7,027 bases of DNA from Lonsdalea quercina subsp. quercina (GTDB taxonomy: Bacteria; Pseudomonadota; Gammaproteobacteria; Enterobacterales; Enterobacteriaceae). The notes beneath the pieces are model-generated. The model searched no databases and was not told the origin of the DNA. It saw only the letters and a list, made by a program, of their open reading frames with translations. This document shows, in pieces, positions 5,610-7,027 of the stretch; the stretch's first letter is position 1; each line of letters begins with the position of its first letter. The translations under genes and the position numbers were made by a program. The DNA lies in assembly GCF_000688655.1 (NCBI RefSeq), contig NZ_JIBO01000007.1:124772-131798 (forward strand), given 5' to 3'.

Positions 5610-7027
5610 CTTTGACCTCCTCAAGCGACGTCGGCTCGTCCAATGCGGCTTCGAGTTGCTGATAACGATACATATCCCGATACCAACCTGATTCCTGTGA
5701 CAACGACTGATGATTGCCGCGCTGCGCCACTTGGCCCTGTTGCAGCACGAGGATTTCATCCGCGTTGACCAAGGCGGAAAGCCGGTGTGCGCTGATAATC
5801 AGCGTGCGCCTTTCACCCCACTCACGTAGGTTGTTCAATATTTCGTGTTCGGTGCGTCCGTCCACGGCAGACAGGGCATCATCCAGCACCAGCACCTCAG
5901 CCTCCAATAGGAGCGCACGGGCGATGGCGATTCGCTGCTTCTGTCCACCGGATAGCATGACGCCGCGCTCGCCCACCTCTGTCTTGTATCCCTGCGGCAA
6001 ACGCAGAATGTCGTCATGAACATGAGCCAGACGCGCCGCTTCCTGAATTTGCGCTTCCGTCGCATCCGGACGGCCCAAGGCGATATTGCCCGCGACCGTA
6101 TCGGCAAACAGGAACGGTGTTTGTCCAACGACGGCAAACCGGCGCCTCAGGTCATCCAGACGAAGGCTCTTGAGCGGGAGGTCATGATAAGAAATCCGCC
6201 CGTTCTCCACGTCAAAGGAACGCAGCAACAAAGCGATCAGCGTGCTTTTCCCTGAACCGGTGGGGCCACATAGCCCCAGCATTCTGCCAGGTTGCAGCCT
6301 GAAACTGACGTCATGCAGCACAGTCTGACTATGCTGCGGATAGTGGAATGTCTGGATATCTGCCGCCAGCGTTCCGGGCTTGTCCGGCAAAGACTGAGCA
6401 CCGTCGAGCACCACCGGCTTCTCAGACAAGAGCTGACGGATACGGCTGTACCCAGCGCTGCCGCGTTCCACGATATTCAACATCCAGGCCAACGCCAGCA
6501 TCGGCCAAATCATCAGGCCCAGATACATGACGAAACTGGTCAGTTCGCCCAACGTCATCGTCCCATGGATTACCATCCAACTCCCGCCTCCAATCGCCAG
6601 CAGATTAGACAATGCGACAGCAATATAAATTGTTGGGTCGAACCGCGCATCCACGCGTGCCACTCGCATGTTTTTGGCCCCTGTGTCGGCAGCGACTTCG
6701 GCGAAACGCTGAGACTGATAATCTTCCAGTCCGAACGATTTGATCATGCGGATGCTGGTCAAGCTTTCCTGCGTCTGGTTATTCAGCATAGAGAACGCGG
6801 CCTGAGCGGCTTTGAAGCGGTGGTGCAACTGCGTGCCGTAGTGTTTGATAATGACGGCCATGATTGGCATCGGTGCCAACGACAGCAACGTCAGCTGCCA
6901 GCTGAGTTGTGTGCACATTACCACCAGTACGGCACATCCCATCATCAGAGAGTCGACAAACGTCAGCACGCCTTCACCTGCGGCAAACACCACTCGGTCG
7001 ACGTCATTGGTGGCTCTCGCGATTAAG
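5602..7027 (-). CDS. mdlA: Heterodimeric multidrug-type ABC exporter subunit MdlA (partial, N-terminus outside window)
   Basis: 474 residues are visible, running off the right edge. The first readable residues, [11 protein letters not shown], correspond to about residue 116 of E. coli MdlA (590 residues), so roughly 115 residues and the start codon are missing. The visible part holds the later membrane helices and a complete ATPase domain: Walker [10 protein letters not shown] (Lys codon 6247-6249), Q-loop (VVGQTPF), canonical signature LSGGQ, Walker B LVLDD, and switch His in SAHRLS. The second Walker B acid is Asp (codon 5878-5880) where catalytic Glu is usual. E. coli MdlA has the same change, so it is a family trait rather than damage. 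The protein pairs with MdlB to make the exporter. The promoter lies beyond the window. The substrate is not established. Confidence 0.96.
   Translation of the reverse strand, partial: LIARATNDVDRVVFAAGEGVLTFVDSLMMGCAVLVVMCTQLSWQLTLLSLAPMPIMAVIIKHYGTQLHHRFKAAQAAFSMLNNQTQESLTSIRMIKSFGLEDYQSQRFAEVAADTGAKNMRVARVDARFDPTIYIAVALSNLLAIGGGSWMVIHGTMTLGELTSFVMYLGLMIWPMLALAWMLNIVERGSAGYSRIRQLLSEKPVVLDGAQSLPDKPGTLAADIQTFHYPQHSQTVLHDVSFRLQPGRMLGLCGPTGSGKSTLIALLLRSFDVENGRISYHDLPLKSLRLDDLRRRFAVVGQTPFLFADTVAGNIALGRPDATEAQIQEAARLAHVHDDILRLPQGYKTEVGERGVMLSGGQKQRIAIARALLLEAEVLVLDDALSAVDGRTEHEILNNLREWGERRTLIISAHRLSALVNADEILVLQQGQVAQRGNHQSLSQESGWYRDMYRYQQLEAALDEPTSLEEVKGE
5616..5620 (-). promoter_or_regulatory. 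ribosome-binding site of mdlB inside mdlA
   Basis: GGAGG on the minus strand lies within the last codons of mdlA, 6 bases before the GTG at 5609. It fixes the mdlB start. Together with the 8-base overlap (5602-5609) it suggests translational coupling of the two subunits. Confidence 0.8.

Noticed and set aside
5610..5759. N-terminal extension of mdlB to an ATG at 5759
   Set aside because: The added 50 residues are the mdlA 3' end in another frame. The GTG at 5609 has a well-placed GGAGG and matches the E. coli N-terminus length.
5878..5883. Asp-Asp in MdlA Walker B as a loss-of-function mutation
   Set aside because: E. coli MdlA carries the same residue, and degenerate sites are standard in heterodimeric exporters. 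The rest of the domain is intact.
6292..7026. Long plus-strand open frame of 244 codons antisense to mdlA
   Set aside because: It lies opposite a clearly coding ABC exporter gene. Its product is His/Gln/Arg-rich low-complexity sequence typical of an antisense shadow, and no ribosome-binding site or family resemblance was seen.

Overview
The window is a stretch of conserved chromosomal core from a gamma-proteobacterium of the order Enterobacterales. The gene order atl (ybaZ) - ybaY - tesB - amtB - glnK - mdlB - mdlA, with the same relative orientations, is the E. coli K-12 arrangement as I remember it. The proteins can be read almost residue for residue against their E. coli counterparts. The divergence is too large for Escherichia, and a Pectobacteriaceae-like relative (Dickeya, Brenneria, Pectobacterium) is a guess only. 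No mobile element, CRISPR array, tRNA or rRNA was found, and every complete gene looks intact.

Layout: the last 23 codons of atl (bases 2-73, +) converge on ybaY (106-678, -), an outer-membrane lipoprotein of the YscW/YbaY type. A 200-base divergent spacer follows. It holds candidate promoters and a strong hairpin that looks like an intrinsic terminator read leftward. Next comes tesB (+), acyl-CoA thioesterase II. tesB converges on amtB, with a bidirectional terminator (1775-1812) and a second perfect palindrome (1821-1837) between their stop codons. amtB and glnK (both -) form a nitrogen-limitation operon encoding the ammonium channel and its PII regulator. The 313-base region upstream of glnK (3521-3833) carries a near-perfect sigma-54 promoter and, about 143 bases upstream of its predicted start, a near-consensus NtrC enhancer. 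Further NtrC-like half-sites and palindromes lie nearby. Finally mdlB and mdlA (both -) encode the two halves of a heterodimeric ABC exporter. mdlA runs off the right edge and lacks about 115 N-terminal residues.

The functional units are glnK-amtB (GlnK, deuridylylated when nitrogen is plentiful, plugs the AmtB channel) and mdlA-mdlB (translationally coupled exporter subunits with one consensus and one degenerate ATP site). Three start codons differ from the longest open frames. mdlB starts at a GTG at 5609, overlapping mdlA by 8 bases. amtB most likely starts at 3142 and glnK at 3520, each a few codons inside an upstream ATG that abuts the Shine-Dalgarno sequence.

I do not see a previously undescribed system here. 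The observations worth a second look are small regulatory structures between genes and the paired degeneracy of the MdlA/MdlB ATP sites.
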